Source: Devosia sp. LC5
Lineage (GTDB): Bacteria > Pseudomonadota > Alphaproteobacteria > Rhizobiales > Devosiaceae
Length of the DNA: 64,000 nucleotides
Direction: 5' to 3'
NCBI RefSeq assembly: GCF_000735585.1
Contig: NZ_JNNO01000047.1
Coordinates: 62,001-126,000 of the forward strand
The number at the start of each line of letters is the position of its first letter. Positions within the stretch are counted from its first letter, which is position 1. Under the pieces are notes generated by a model. The model was not told the DNA's origin and did not search any database. It saw nothing but the letters and a program-made list of their open reading frames with translations. Positions 32,970 through 41,768 of this stretch are shown here, piece by piece. The position numbers were made by a program, and so were the translations under genes.

Positions 32970-33590
32970 ATGACCGATACGCTCGTCCCTGTTTTTGATC
33001 TTGGCGGCGTGTTCGTCGACTGGAACCCGATGTATCTGTTCCGCAAGCTCTTCGAGAGCGAGGACGACGCGCTGTGGTTCCACCAGAATATCTGCACGCT
33101 GGACTGGAATCTGGAATTCGACGCCGGGGAGATCTATTCGGAGGGCGTGGCCAAGCTGATCACCCGCTTCCCCAAATATTGGCGCGAAATCCAGGCGTTC
33201 GACCTGCGCTGGAAAGAAACGCTGGGCGGGTTCATCCAGGGCACGATCGACATTCATGACGAGTTGATCGAGCAGGAAATTCCCACCTTTGCCATTACCA
33301 ATTTCTCCTGGGAGAAATGGGTGAGTTGTCTCGGCGAATGGCCGTTCCTCGAAAAGTTCGATGGCGTGATCGTCTCGGGGCTTGAAGGCTTGGTGAAACC
33401 CGATCCGCGGCTCTATCGCGTGTTCTGCGAGCGCTATGGAATGGCGCCGGAAAGCTGCGTGTTCATCGACGATAGCGAGCCCAATATCATCTCGGCGCGC
33501 AAATTCGGCATGCACGGGATCCACTTCAAGGACCCGGTCATGCTGCGCAAGGAACTGATCGCGCTGGGCCTGCCGCTCAAGGCGAAGTAA
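32970..33590 (+). CDS. HAD-superfamily hydrolase (YihX-like)
   Basis: The 206-residue protein is a haloacid-dehalogenase-type phosphatase. Motif I is VFDLGGVFVDWNP (the DxGxV/DLG variant found in YihX/epoxide-hydrolase N-terminal type HADs). Motif II is TFAITNFS, motif III has the lysine in GLVKPDPRLY, and motif IV is CVFIDDSEPNI. A small helical cap lies between motifs I and II. YihX of E. coli removes phosphate from glucose-1-phosphate; the substrate here is not known. ATG 32970 was chosen because the upstream in-frame part is not family-like. A terminator hairpin follows at 33620. Confidence 0.88.
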   Translation: MTDTLVPVFDLGGVFVDWNPMYLFRKLFESEDDALWFHQNICTLDWNLEFDAGEIYSEGVAKLITRFPKYWREIQAFDLRWKETLGGFIQGTIDIHDELIEQEIPTFAITNFSWEKWVSCLGEWPFLEKFDGVIVSGLEGLVKPDPRLYRVFCERYGMAPESCVFIDDSEPNIISARKFGMHGIHFKDPVMLRKELIALGLPLKAK

Positions 33591-33619
33591 GCAAGCCCGC
33601 CTATCATAGCGATATCGTC

Positions 33620-33650
33620 ATTGCCCGGCCTGTCCGGGCAATCTATTTTT
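33620..33650 (+). terminator. Rho-independent terminator after the HAD gene
   Basis: ATTGCCCGG (33620-33628) pairs with CCGGGCAAT (33634-33642) around CCTGT, followed by CTATTTTT. The hairpin sequence itself resembles a widespread alphaproteobacterial palindrome, related to the one at 33672-33691. Confidence 0.75.
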
Positions 33651-33671
33651 CAGCGGGCGCTGCAGCATGGA

Positions 33672-33691
33672 TCACCCGGACGAGCCGGGTG
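33672..33691. repeat. REP-like palindrome forming the 3' end of the VOC gene
   Basis: TCACCCGG and CCGGGTGA pair around ACGAG, giving an 8-base stem. It overlaps the last codons and the stop of the VOC protein. A sister palindrome with ATTGCCCGG arms lies about 45 bases away. Confidence 0.7.
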
Positions 33692-34109
33692 ATGACGATG
33701 GTGGAGTGGCCTTGCCGAACCGACCACCCTTTTGGATGACTTCGATCTGGTAGCCATCGGGATCGGCGACGAAGAAGAAACGCGCTACCAGCACTTCCTT
33801 GTTCATGAAATCCTTGAGCGGACGCGGATTGAACCCTTCGGCGGTGAAGCGGGCATGTTCGGCGTCGAGTTCATCGACCACCACCGCCAGGTGCCCATAA
33901 CCATTGCCCAGTTCATAGGGCTCGGTGCGACCGAAATTGACCGTCAGTTCCAGCTCGAAATCGTCCTCTGTAGGATGGCGCAGATAGACCAGCGCGAAAT
34001 CATCAAAGGCGATGCGTTCGGCCAGTTCCAGCCGGAAGGCGCGGCGATAAAAATCGATCGAGCGGGCCTCGTCGATGACGCGGATCATCGAATGGACAAG
34101 TTTGGCCAT
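33672..34109 (-). CDS. VOC/glyoxalase I-like protein
   Basis: The 145-residue protein matches lactoylglutathione lyase, which converts the methylglyoxal-glutathione adduct. It opens with KLVHSMIRVIDEARSIDFYR, contains DDFELELTVNFG and GYGHLAVVVDELDAEHARF, and has the metal-binding glutamate in FFVADPDGYQIEVIQ. Metal ligands can be placed at His6, the Glu of FELEL, the His of YGHLAVV and the last Glu, as in glyoxalase I. The last ten residues (PPSSSPGSSG) are encoded by a palindromic repeat that also supplies the stop codon. It follows upp with 11 bases between, at the end of the nucleoside gene series. Confidence 0.87.
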   Translation of the reverse strand: MAKLVHSMIRVIDEARSIDFYRRAFRLELAERIAFDDFALVYLRHPTEDDFELELTVNFGRTEPYELGNGYGHLAVVVDELDAEHARFTAEGFNPRPLKDFMNKEVLVARFFFVADPDGYQIEVIQKGGRFGKATPPSSSPGSSG

Positions 34110-34120
34110 GGGCAGGAATC

Positions 34121-34750
34121 CTATTTCGTACCGTACATGCGGTCGCCCGCATCGCCCAGGCCGGGGATGATATAGCCCTTTTCGTTGAGATGGCTGTCGA
34201 TGGAGGCGGTGAAGACCGGCACGTCGGGGTGGGTTTCGCCGAAACGCTTGATGCCCTCGGGGGCAGCGAGCAGGCAGAGAAAGCGGATATTGTTGGCGCC
34301 ACGCTCCTTGAGCTTGTCGATGGCGGCGGTCGCCGAATTGGCGGTGGCCAGCATCGGATCGACCACGATGATCAGGCGATCTTCAAGATTGGACGGGGCC
34401 TTGAAGTAATATTCCACCGGCTCGAGCGTTTCGTGATCGCGATAGATGCCGATATGGGCGACGCGGGCGGCAGGGACCAGGTCGAGCATGCCATCGAGCA
34501 GGCCATTGCCGGCGCGCAGGATGGAGGCGAAAACCAGCTTCTTGCCCTTGATGGCGGGGGACTGCATCTCGGCCATCGGGGTTTCGATGGGGATCATCTC
34601 GAGTTCGAGATCGCGTGTGACCTCATAGCACATCAGATGGGCGATTTCGCGCAGCAGGCGGCGAAACCCCGCGATGGAGGTCTCCTTGTTGCGCATAATG
34701 GTCAGCTTATGCTGGATCAGAGGGTGATCAAGGACGGTCACGCTGCTCAT
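34121..34750 (-). CDS. upp: Uracil phosphoribosyltransferase
   Basis: Upp makes UMP from uracil and PRPP. The 209-residue protein starts [20 protein letters not shown] and contains the PRPP-binding [18 protein letters not shown] (VxPMLATGxS type). It also has [20 protein letters not shown] and the uracil-binding C-terminus [18 protein letters not shown]. It sits downstream of deoB in the nucleoside catabolic series and would recapture the uracil released by the phosphorylase. Confidence 0.96.
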   Translation of the reverse strand: MSSVTVLDHPLIQHKLTIMRNKETSIAGFRRLLREIAHLMCYEVTRDLELEMIPIETPMAEMQSPAIKGKKLVFASILRAGNGLLDGMLDLVPAARVAHIGIYRDHETLEPVEYYFKAPSNLEDRLIIVVDPMLATANSATAAIDKLKERGANNIRFLCLLAAPEGIKRFGETHPDVPVFTASIDSHLNEKGYIIPGLGDAGDRMYGTK

Positions 34751-34770
34751 AGGATCACCTGTCTATATTG

Positions 34771-34818
34771 TCGCTTCCGAACCGCAAAACCGCTGGCCAC
34801 TTTTGCTGGAAACGCTCT
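34771..34818. repeat. Dispersed palindromic repeat, copy 2 (GCGTT...AAACGC type)
   Basis: The segment CGCTTCCGAACCGCAAAACC followed by CACTTTTGCTGGAAACGCT occupies most of the gap between upp and deoB. Its last 19 bases are identical to those of the copy at 3768-3812. Confidence 0.65.
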
Positions 34819-34820
34819 GG

Positions 34821-36038
34821 TTAGAGAAAGCTCTTGCCATGGCGGCCGGGCGCGAGGCCGAGCCAATGGGCAATGGTTTCGCCAATATCTGCGAAGGTGG
34901 AGCGAATGCCAATCTCGCCCGCCGATACGCTTGGGGAAAAGAGCAGAATCGGGATCTGTTCGCGCGTGTGGTCAGTGCCGGGCCAGGTCGGATCATTGCC
35001 GTGGTCGGCCGTGAGGATCAACAGATCATCCTGCCTCAGCTTGGCGATCAGTTCGGGCAGGCGGGCGTCGAAATATTCCAGCGCCGCCGCATAGCCGGGC
35101 ACATCGCGGCGATGGCCATATTCACTGTCGAAATCAACGAAATTGGTCATGATGAAGGCCTTGTCATCAGCCATTTCGAGCGCTTCGAGCGTCTTGTCGA
35201 ACAGCTGGCCGAGGCCCGTGCCTTTTAGCTTATGGGTGACGCCGTGGGCGGCATAAATGTCGGAAATCTTGCCGATGGCGAAGACCTGGTTTCCGGCTTC
35301 CTTGTTGCGGTCGAGCAGGGTCGGCTCAGGTGGGGCAATGGCAAAGTCGCGGCGATTGCCGGTGCGTTTGAACGAAGCGGCGTCCTCACCCAGGAAGGGG
35401 CGGGCAATGACCCGGCCGATCTTGAGCGGCGAAGTCATCCAGAAAGCGATTTCACAGACCCGATAGAGCTTTTCGAGGCCGAAATGGGTTTCATGGGCCG
35501 CGATCTGGAAGACGCTGTCGATCGAAGTATAGACGATGGGCTTGCCCGAACGAATGCTCTGCTCGCCCAATTCGGCAATGATCTCTGTGCCCGAGGCGTG
35601 TCGATTGCCCAGGACGCCCGGCAGCTCGGCCTTTTCGATCAGGTCGGCGATCAGTTCGTCGGGAAAGGTCGGCACGGTTTGCGGGAAATAACCCCATTCA
35701 AAGGGCACAGGCACGCCGGCGATTTCCCAATGGCCGGAAGGGGTGTCCTTGCCCTTGCTGACTTCGCGGCCCACGCCGAAGCGGCCGCCCTTGGGCGTAG
35801 CGGAAAGGTTGGGCGGCAAGGTTCCGGTGGAAAGTTTTATCGCGGCACCGATGCCGAGGGCATCGAGATTGGGCACGTTGAGCGGCCCGGAACGCAGGCC
35901 GGCCTTATCGGCTTTGCCAGCCGCGGCCCATTCGGCGATGTGACCAAAGGTGTTGGAGCCGGCATCGCCATAGGCGGCAGCGTCGGGGGCGCCACCAATG
36001 CCGACGCTATCGAGAATGCACAGAATGGCGCGGGGCAT
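34821..36038 (-). CDS. deoB: Phosphopentomutase
   Basis: DeoB interconverts (deoxy)ribose-1-phosphate and -5-phosphate, linking the nucleoside phosphorylases to DeoC and the pentose phosphate pathway. The 405-residue protein begins [20 protein letters not shown] with the first metal-binding aspartate. It carries [13 protein letters not shown] with the catalytic threonine, and the metal-binding [20 protein letters not shown]. It has the lid domain typical of the prokaryotic enzyme. ATG 36038 has GGAG seven bases upstream; a much longer in-frame extension is a shadow of deoA. It begins four bases after deoA ends. Confidence 0.96.
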   Translation of the reverse strand: MPRAILCILDSVGIGGAPDAAAYGDAGSNTFGHIAEWAAAGKADKAGLRSGPLNVPNLDALGIGAAIKLSTGTLPPNLSATPKGGRFGVGREVSKGKDTPSGHWEIAGVPVPFEWGYFPQTVPTFPDELIADLIEKAELPGVLGNRHASGTEIIAELGEQSIRSGKPIVYTSIDSVFQIAAHETHFGLEKLYRVCEIAFWMTSPLKIGRVIARPFLGEDAASFKRTGNRRDFAIAPPEPTLLDRNKEAGNQVFAIGKISDIYAAHGVTHKLKGTGLGQLFDKTLEALEMADDKAFIMTNFVDFDSEYGHRRDVPGYAAALEYFDARLPELIAKLRQDDLLILTADHGNDPTWPGTDHTREQIPILLFSPSVSAGEIGIRSTFADIGETIAHWLGLAPGRHGKSFL

Positions 36039-36042
36039 GGGC

Positions 36043-37365
36043 TTACTCCGTTGGCGCGAGGCGCGCGGCAATGAGATCGTGGCGCGGGGCTGCTTCACCC
36101 AAGCGATAGGCAGATTTGAGGCGGGCTTCGGCATCGGCTGCGGAGGCTTCGTCGCGGGCGTGGATGCGGGCGATGGGGGTATGGCTGTCAACCGTGTCGC
36201 CAAGGCCGAGCAGGCGGTCGAAGCCGACTGTGTGATCGATGCTGTCGCTGGGCATGGTTCGGCCGCCGCCCAGGGCGACCACGGCCATGCCGACGCCTTT
36301 GGTGTCGATTGCGGCAATAGTGCCCTGCCCCGTGGCGAAGACGTCGCGGATGATCGGGGCGGGGGCCAAATGGGTGTCCATCCGCTCGACGAAATCTGAA
36401 GCCCCCCCAAGGGCGCTGACCATTTTGGCGAAGCGCTCGGTGGCGCGGCCGCTATCGAGTGCATCATCCACCAGTTTGCGGGCGGCGATGACGCTGTCGG
36501 CAAGGCCGGTCATGGCAGCGACTTCTGCGCAGAGGGCGAGGGTGACTTCGCGCAGGCGGGTGTCCTGATGCTTGCCGGTGAGGAAGTCGACCGCATTGCG
36601 GACTTCCAAACCATTGCCAGCGGCGGAGGCCAGTGGCTCGTTCATGTCCGTGATGAGAGCTGATGTTTTGAGGCCTGCGCCATTGGCAACGGTCACAAGG
36701 CTTTGCGCGAGATCGCGGGATTTTTCCAGCGTCGGCATGAAGGCACCCGAGCCGGTTTTGACGTCGAGGACCAGTGCGCCCAGGCCCGCGGCGAGCTTCT
36801 TGGAGAGGATGGAGGCGGTGATCAGCGAAATGGATTCGACCGTCCCCGTCACGTCGCGGATCGCGTAGAGCGTTTTGTCGGCGGGGGCGAGGTCAGCGGT
36901 CTGGCCGATAATGGCGCAGCCGGCTTCCTCAACCACTTTGCGGAACAGGGCATTGTCGGGGCTGGTGGCATAGCCGGGGATGGCATCGAACTTGTCGAGC
37001 GTGCCGCCGGTATGACCAAGGCCTCGGCCCGAGATCATGGGCACGTAGATGCCGATAGCGGCCAGGATCGGCGCAAGCATGAAGCTGACATTGTCGCCGA
37101 CGCCGCCGGTGGAGTGCTTATCGGCGACGGGGCCGTCGAGATCGGACCAATCGAGCACGGTGCCGCTGTCGCGCATGGCCAGGGTCAGCGCAACGCGCTC
37201 GGGCATGGACATGTCGTTGAAATAGACCGCCATGGCAAGGGCCGCGGCCTGGGCGTGGGAGACCGTGCCATGGGTGAAACCATGAATGAAGGCGGCGATC
37301 TCGCCGGCGGAGAGGGCGTGGCCGTCGCGTTTTTTGGCGATGACTTCTTGGGGGAGGAAGACCAT
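36043..37365 (-). CDS. deoA: Thymidine phosphorylase
   Basis: DeoA splits thymidine or deoxyuridine with phosphate into base and deoxyribose-1-phosphate. The 440-residue protein shows [40 protein letters not shown] (phosphate and catalytic region), [20 protein letters not shown] and [14 protein letters not shown], which are all typical of the enzyme. Its product is the substrate of DeoB, which is encoded immediately downstream. A pair of C/G-rich palindromes lies between it and the ALDH gene upstream, possibly affecting message processing. Confidence 0.97.
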   Translation of the reverse strand: MVFLPQEVIAKKRDGHALSAGEIAAFIHGFTHGTVSHAQAAALAMAVYFNDMSMPERVALTLAMRDSGTVLDWSDLDGPVADKHSTGGVGDNVSFMLAPILAAIGIYVPMISGRGLGHTGGTLDKFDAIPGYATSPDNALFRKVVEEAGCAIIGQTADLAPADKTLYAIRDVTGTVESISLITASILSKKLAAGLGALVLDVKTGSGAFMPTLEKSRDLAQSLVTVANGAGLKTSALITDMNEPLASAAGNGLEVRNAVDFLTGKHQDTRLREVTLALCAEVAAMTGLADSVIAARKLVDDALDSGRATERFAKMVSALGGASDFVERMDTHLAPAPIIRDVFATGQGTIAAIDTKGVGMAVVALGGGRTMPSDSIDHTVGFDRLLGLGDTVDSHTPIARIHARDEASAADAEARLKSAYRLGEAAPRHDLIAARLAPTE

Positions 37366-37385
37366 GGATGGCTCTTTTTGTTTAG

Positions 37386-37424
37386 GGGATACCCCCTCCT
37401 AACCTCCCCCTGATAGGGGCAGGG
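37386..37424. repeat. C/G-rich palindromic repeat, type B copy 2
   Basis: GGATACCCCCTCCTAACCTC followed by CCCCTGATAGGGGCAGGG. It is the inverse of the neighbouring copy at 37470-37516, so the two can pair with each other over most of their length. Both lie in the 155-base gap between the ALDH and deoA genes. Confidence 0.75.
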
Positions 37425-37469
37425 ATGGCTCCACTCTTGTGGCACGATCGCGTCATAGGCACCGGGCGG

Positions 37470-37516
37470 TCCCTCCCCCTATCAGGGGGAGGTTAGGAGG
37501 GGGTACTCCGATCCCC
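37470..37516. repeat. C/G-rich palindromic repeat, type B copy 3
   Basis: TCCCTCCCCCTATCAGGGGG followed by AGGTTAGGAGGGGGTACTCC. This has the same TAGGAGGGGGTA end as the copy at 15521-15575 and is inverted relative to the copy at 37386-37424. Confidence 0.75.
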
Positions 37517-37520
37517 GGAC

Positions 37521-39887
37521 CTACGCCCCGTACGGAATCCAGACATTCTTGACCTGGGTCGCCTTGCTCAGGAAATAGTCGCCCTCGAAGCGTCGATCGG
37601 CCAGATCGTAGTAGAGGCCGCGGCTGGTCCAGGTTTGCTTGAGATTGGTGATCGAGGCTTTTTCGACCATGGCGGAGGCTTCGGCGGAACCGGCAAACCA
37701 CATTGCATCGACGCCATCATGCTCGGCCAGGGTCTTGGCCAGGCTGACACTATCGCCGGTGACGATGTTGACCACGCCATTGGGCACGTCGGAGGTCTCG
37801 ATGACCTGGTAGAGATCGGTGATGGATAGCGGCGACTGGCTCGAGGGGACCAGCACAACAGTGTTGCCCATGGCCAGCGCCGGGGCGATCAGGGCAATGG
37901 AGCCGAGCAAAGGACGCGATGGCGGGGCGACAATGCCCATGACGCCGAGCGGCTCAACCATGGCGGCGGCGACGGCGCGCAGGGGCGGATTGTGGACCGC
38001 GCCATCATATTTGTCGGCCCAGCCGGCAAAGGCGAAGAGGCGTTCGACCGAGAGGGCGACTTCGGCAGTACCATCTTCGCCAGTCTGCGCCTTGATGCGG
38101 GCGGCAAACTCGTCGCGGCGGTAGTCGAGATTTTCCGCGAGGAAATAGAGGATTTGGGCGCGGGTATGGGCAGCCGTTGTCGACCAGCCGAGCGCGGCAC
38201 GGGCGGCTTCGACGGCGTTGCGGACGTCCTTGCGATTGCCTTCGCCCACTTCGCCAATGGTCTGGCCTTTGGGATCGAGCACGGGGCGATTGTAGGCGCT
38301 GTCGGGGCGGGATTGCTTGCCGCCGATATACATCTTTGCGGTCTGGTCGAGATGGCCGCTATCGAGCGGATTTTCGGCCTTCGCCGGCGCCGCCTTGGCA
38401 GCGGGAGCCAGTTTCAGCTCCTTTTCCCAGGCCGGCTTGAGATAGGCACTCATGCCTTCGCGGCCACCTTCGCGGCCGAAGCCGGATTCCTTGTACCCGC
38501 CGAAACCGACCGCAGCGTCGAAATTATTGGTGCCATTGATCCAGACCACGCCGGCCTTGATCTTGGGGGCGATGTCGAGGGCGAGATTAATGTTCTCGCT
38601 CCAGATCGTGGCGGCGAGACCATATTTGGTGTTGTTGGCCAGCGCCACAGCTTCCTCCGGTGTGCGGAAGCTCATGGCGACCAGCACGGGCCCGAAGATC
38701 TCCTCGGCCACCAGCGTATTGGCGGGGGAGACATTGGTGACGAGAGCCGGCTTGAGGAAACAGCCATTGGCAGGGACCGGGCCATCGGCCTCGTAGACCA
38801 ATGCGCCTTCGGCCACGCCGCGCTTCATCAGATCGCGAATGCGTTCGACCTGCACCGGGGCGACCAAGGCGCCGATGTCGATGCTCTTGTCGAGCGGATC
38901 GCCGACGCGCAGGCTTGCCATGCGGGTCTTGAGCTTGGCGATGAAGCGGGTTTCGATGCTTTCCTGCACCAGCAGGCGCGAGCCGGCGCAGCAGACCTGG
39001 CCCTGATTGAACCAGATGGCGTCGACCAGACCTTCAATGGCGCTGTCGATATCAGCGTCTTCGAAGACGATGTAGGGCGACTTGCCACCTAACTCGAGGC
39101 TGAGGCCCTTGCCGGTGCCGGCCGTGGCGGCGCGGATGGCCTTGCCGACCTCGGTCGAGCCGGTAAAGGCGATCTTGTCGATACCTTCATGAGAAACAAT
39201 GGCTTGGCCGGTTTCGCCCTGCCCCGTCACGATATTGACCACGCCCTTGGGCAGGCCGGCGCGGTCGCAGATTTCGGCGAACAGCAATGCGGTCAGCGAG
39301 GTGAATTCGGCGGGTTTGAGGATGACCGTATTGCCGGCAGCGAGGGCCGGGGCGATCTTCCACGCCAGCATCAGGAGCGGGAAATTCCAGGGGATGATCT
39401 GGCCGCAGACGCCATAGGGGACGGCGTCGGGGAATTCGCGGGATAGGTGCTGGGCCCAGCCGGCGTGATGGTAAAAATGACGCGCTACCAATGGGATATC
39501 GACGTCTCGGCTTTCGCGGATCGGCTTGCCATTGTCCATGGTTTCGAGCACGGCGAAGAGCCGGGAATGCTTCTGGATGGCGCGGGCGATGGCGTAGAGA
39601 TACTTGCCGCGCTCGTAGCCGGACAGCGCGCTCCACGGCTTGAAGGCGGCGCGGGCGGCTTTGACGGCGGCGTTGACGTCTTCGGCGGTGCCCTCGGTGA
39701 TATCGGCCAGTTTTTCGCCATTGGCGGGGTTTTCGCTGGCAAAAGTCTTGCCCGGCTTGGTCCATTTGCCGTCGATGAAATGGCCGAATTTGCGGCCGTG
39801 GCTATCGAGCCAGGCATTGGCCTGATCGGGCAATTCGGGGGCCGGACCATATTCAAGTGATTGAAAAATCTGTGCAATCTTGTTCAT
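37521..39887 (-). CDS. Two-domain aldehyde dehydrogenase, ALDH16-like
   Basis: The 788-residue protein carries two aldehyde dehydrogenase domains in tandem. The first (about 35-480) is complete: PWNFPLLMLAWKIAPALAAG, FTGSTEVGKAIR, the catalytic glutamate in LELGGKSPYIV (E265), and the catalytic Cys299 in FNQGQVCCAGSR. The second domain (about 515-788) keeps the ALDH N-terminal fold (PVLDPKGQTIGEVGEGNRKD). It has no cysteine at all and stops early, so it must be non-catalytic. This layout is that of ALDH16. It starts one base after the deoC stop, so it probably oxidises the acetaldehyde that DeoC releases; the substrate is an inference from position. Confidence 0.9.
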   Translation of the reverse strand: MNKIAQIFQSLEYGPAPELPDQANAWLDSHGRKFGHFIDGKWTKPGKTFASENPANGEKLADITEGTAEDVNAAVKAARAAFKPWSALSGYERGKYLYAIARAIQKHSRLFAVLETMDNGKPIRESRDVDIPLVARHFYHHAGWAQHLSREFPDAVPYGVCGQIIPWNFPLLMLAWKIAPALAAGNTVILKPAEFTSLTALLFAEICDRAGLPKGVVNIVTGQGETGQAIVSHEGIDKIAFTGSTEVGKAIRAATAGTGKGLSLELGGKSPYIVFEDADIDSAIEGLVDAIWFNQGQVCCAGSRLLVQESIETRFIAKLKTRMASLRVGDPLDKSIDIGALVAPVQVERIRDLMKRGVAEGALVYEADGPVPANGCFLKPALVTNVSPANTLVAEEIFGPVLVAMSFRTPEEAVALANNTKYGLAATIWSENINLALDIAPKIKAGVVWINGTNNFDAAVGFGGYKESGFGREGGREGMSAYLKPAWEKELKLAPAAKAAPAKAENPLDSGHLDQTAKMYIGGKQSRPDSAYNRPVLDPKGQTIGEVGEGNRKDVRNAVEAARAALGWSTTAAHTRAQILYFLAENLDYRRDEFAARIKAQTGEDGTAEVALSVERLFAFAGWADKYDGAVHNPPLRAVAAAMVEPLGVMGIVAPPSRPLLGSIALIAPALAMGNTVVLVPSSQSPLSITDLYQVIETSDVPNGVVNIVTGDSVSLAKTLAEHDGVDAMWFAGSAEASAMVEKASITNLKQTWTSRGLYYDLADRRFEGDYFLSKATQVKNVWIPYGA

Positions 39888-39888
39888 G

Positions 39889-40878
39889 TCACACCATCGG
39901 CTGGCGGTAGTCGGCGGCATAGTGTCCGGTTAACCCGTGTTCCAGCTGACGCTCGATATCGGTTAACAGACTGCTAGCGCCGAAACGGAATAAATGCGGT
40001 TGAAGGTAACGCGTTCCGAGTTCTTCCTTCATCAGCGCCATGTATTTCAGCGCGTCGCCCGCGGTGGCGATGCCGCCGGCGGGTTTGTAGCCGATTTCGA
40101 TGCCGGTCTCCTCACTGAACCAGCGGATCATGCGGATCATGGTCAGGCTGGTGACGAGATTGGCATTGACCTTTTCCTTGCCGGTCGAGGTCTTGATGAA
40201 ATCGGCGCCGGCCATCATGCAGACCAGCGACGCTTTGGCGATATTGGTTTGGGTGGCCAGTTCGCCCGTGCCCAGAATGGTTTTGATATGGGCGTCGCCG
40301 CAGGCCTTGCGGAAGGCTTTGACCTGATCGTAGAGCGCTTGCCAATCGCCGCGCAGGACCATGCCGCGTTCGATGACGATGTCGATTTCCCTGGCGCCGT
40401 CGGCGACCGAGAGCTCGATCTCCTTGAGCTTGGTTTCGAGCGGGGCGAGGCCATGCGGGAAGGCGGTGGAGACAGCAGCGACGGGGATGCCGGTGCCTTC
40501 GAGCGCGGTCACCGCGGTCTTGACGAAGCTATGATAGACGCAGACGGCGCCGGGCAGGATGCGCAGGCCGGGAATGTCGAGCTTGTCGAGAATGTCGGTG
40601 CGCAGGGGATGGCGCGCCTTGGCGCAGAGGCGGGTGACGCGGCCGTCGGTGTCGTCGGAATTGAGCGTGGTCAGATCGATCAGCGTGATGGCCTTGAGCA
40701 GCCAGGCCAGCTGATAATCCTTTTTGACGGTGCGGCGCGCGCCGATGGAGCCGGCGCGGCGTTCGAGCGCCGAGCGGTTCATGCGGACGTTGTTGACCCA
40801 ATCGAGATCAAGCGGGAAGCCCGGATTGCGCTTATGCGGGGTATGGGGCTCGGGGTTGTCTACAACGCGTAAGCTCAT
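39889..40878 (-). CDS. deoC: Deoxyribose-phosphate aldolase
   Basis: DeoC cleaves 2-deoxyribose-5-phosphate to acetaldehyde and glyceraldehyde-3-phosphate. The Schiff-base lysine is in FIKTSTGKEKVNANLVTSLT, and the second lysine in GYKPAGGIATAGDALKYMA. The DLTTLNSDDTDGRVTRLCAK and REIDIVIERGMVLRGDWQAL segments fit the longer (about 330-residue) form of the enzyme found in many proteobacteria and animals. The start overlaps the purine nucleoside phosphorylase stop by four bases. The ALDH16 gene follows after one base. Confidence 0.95.
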   Translation of the reverse strand: MSLRVVDNPEPHTPHKRNPGFPLDLDWVNNVRMNRSALERRAGSIGARRTVKKDYQLAWLLKAITLIDLTTLNSDDTDGRVTRLCAKARHPLRTDILDKLDIPGLRILPGAVCVYHSFVKTAVTALEGTGIPVAAVSTAFPHGLAPLETKLKEIELSVADGAREIDIVIERGMVLRGDWQALYDQVKAFRKACGDAHIKTILGTGELATQTNIAKASLVCMMAGADFIKTSTGKEKVNANLVTSLTMIRMIRWFSEETGIEIGYKPAGGIATAGDALKYMALMKEELGTRYLQPHLFRFGASSLLTDIERQLEHGLTGHYAADYRQPMV

Positions 40879-41669
40879 AGTTCCTCCACCAGCGCTGGTA
40901 TGAGCTTTTTCAGCTTCTCTGCGCCTTGTACCGCCATGGTCTTGGTGTGTTCATGGCTGATGTTCTCGCTCGACAGACCCGCGCCCATATTGGTAATGGA
41001 CGAGCAGGCCCAGACCTTCATTCCCAGGAAACGCCCGAGAATGACTTCGGGTGCCGTGGACATGCCTACGGCATTGGCGCCCAGGCGAATGGCCATCTGG
41101 ATTTCGGCGACCGTTTCAAAGCTGGGGCCAGAATACCACAGATAGATGCCTTCGCCGACCTTGATATCGAGGCGTTCGCCCAGGGCAATCGCCTTGGCGC
41201 GCAGATCGGGAGCGTAGCAATCGACCATATTGACGAAACGGCGGTCGGTGGGTTCACCGATCAGCGGGTTCATGCCGGCATAATTGATGTGATCGGAGAG
41301 CAGCATCAGATCGCCGGGGCGGAAGCGCTCGTCGAGCGAGCCGGCCGAATTGGTCAGCAGCAGGGTCTTGGCGCCGAGTTCGGCCATGGCTTCGAGCGCG
41401 GGGCGCATGGCGGCGGCATTGCCGTGTTCGTAATAATGCTCGCGGCCGGTGAGCACGGCGACGCGCTTGCCGCCCATCGTGCCGATGAGCAGGTCGCGGC
41501 CATGGCCTGAGACGCCGCCGCCGGGGAAGCCCTTGAGCTCGGAATAGGGAATGGTGACCTTGTCAGCCAGAAGCTCGCCAATGGCCGAGAGGCCCGAGCC
41601 GAGCACGATGGCGGCCTCGATGGGCTCCTTGCCGGCGATTTTCTGGATAGTCTTGGCGGCTTTGGTCAT
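40875..41669 (-). CDS. Purine nucleoside phosphorylase (trimeric, inosine/guanosine type)
   Basis: The enzyme splits purine (deoxy)nucleosides with phosphate. The 264-residue protein has AAIVLGSGLSAIGELL, the phosphate-binding GHGRDLLIG, TGREHYYEHGNAAAMRPALE and ANAVGMSTAPEVILGRFLGM. It also has a C-terminal ACSSITNMGAG with the base-binding asparagine. This pattern is that of the low-molecular-mass trimeric family, not hexameric DeoD. ATG 41669 was taken because the upstream frame runs into a repeat. Its stop overlaps deoC. Confidence 0.93.
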   Translation of the reverse strand: MTKAAKTIQKIAGKEPIEAAIVLGSGLSAIGELLADKVTIPYSELKGFPGGGVSGHGRDLLIGTMGGKRVAVLTGREHYYEHGNAAAMRPALEAMAELGAKTLLLTNSAGSLDERFRPGDLMLLSDHINYAGMNPLIGEPTDRRFVNMVDCYAPDLRAKAIALGERLDIKVGEGIYLWYSGPSFETVAEIQMAIRLGANAVGMSTAPEVILGRFLGMKVWACSSITNMGAGLSSENISHEHTKTMAVQGAEKLKKLIPALVEEL

Positions 41670-41692
41670 GGTGTGAATTCCAAAAGAAAGGG

Positions 41693-41741
41693 ACCCCTCA
41701 TCCGCCCCTGCGGGGCACCTTCTCCCCCGGGGGGAGAAGGG
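41693..41741. repeat. Intergenic C/G-rich palindromic repeat, type C copy 2
   Basis: CCCCTCATCCGCCCCTGCGG, followed by CACCTTCTCCCCC and GGGGGAGAAGG, can fold on itself. It is the reverse-orientation relative of the element at 5993-6043 and lies between the phosphorylase and cdd genes. Confidence 0.6.
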
Positions 41742-41768
41742 GGGCACAGTGGTTGGTCAGGCGCTGGG

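Noticed and set aside
36043-36503. In-frame extension of deoB to 36503
   Set aside because: It overlaps deoA and contains Pro/Ser-rich nonsense before the typical [16 protein letters not shown] start, which has its own ribosome binding site.
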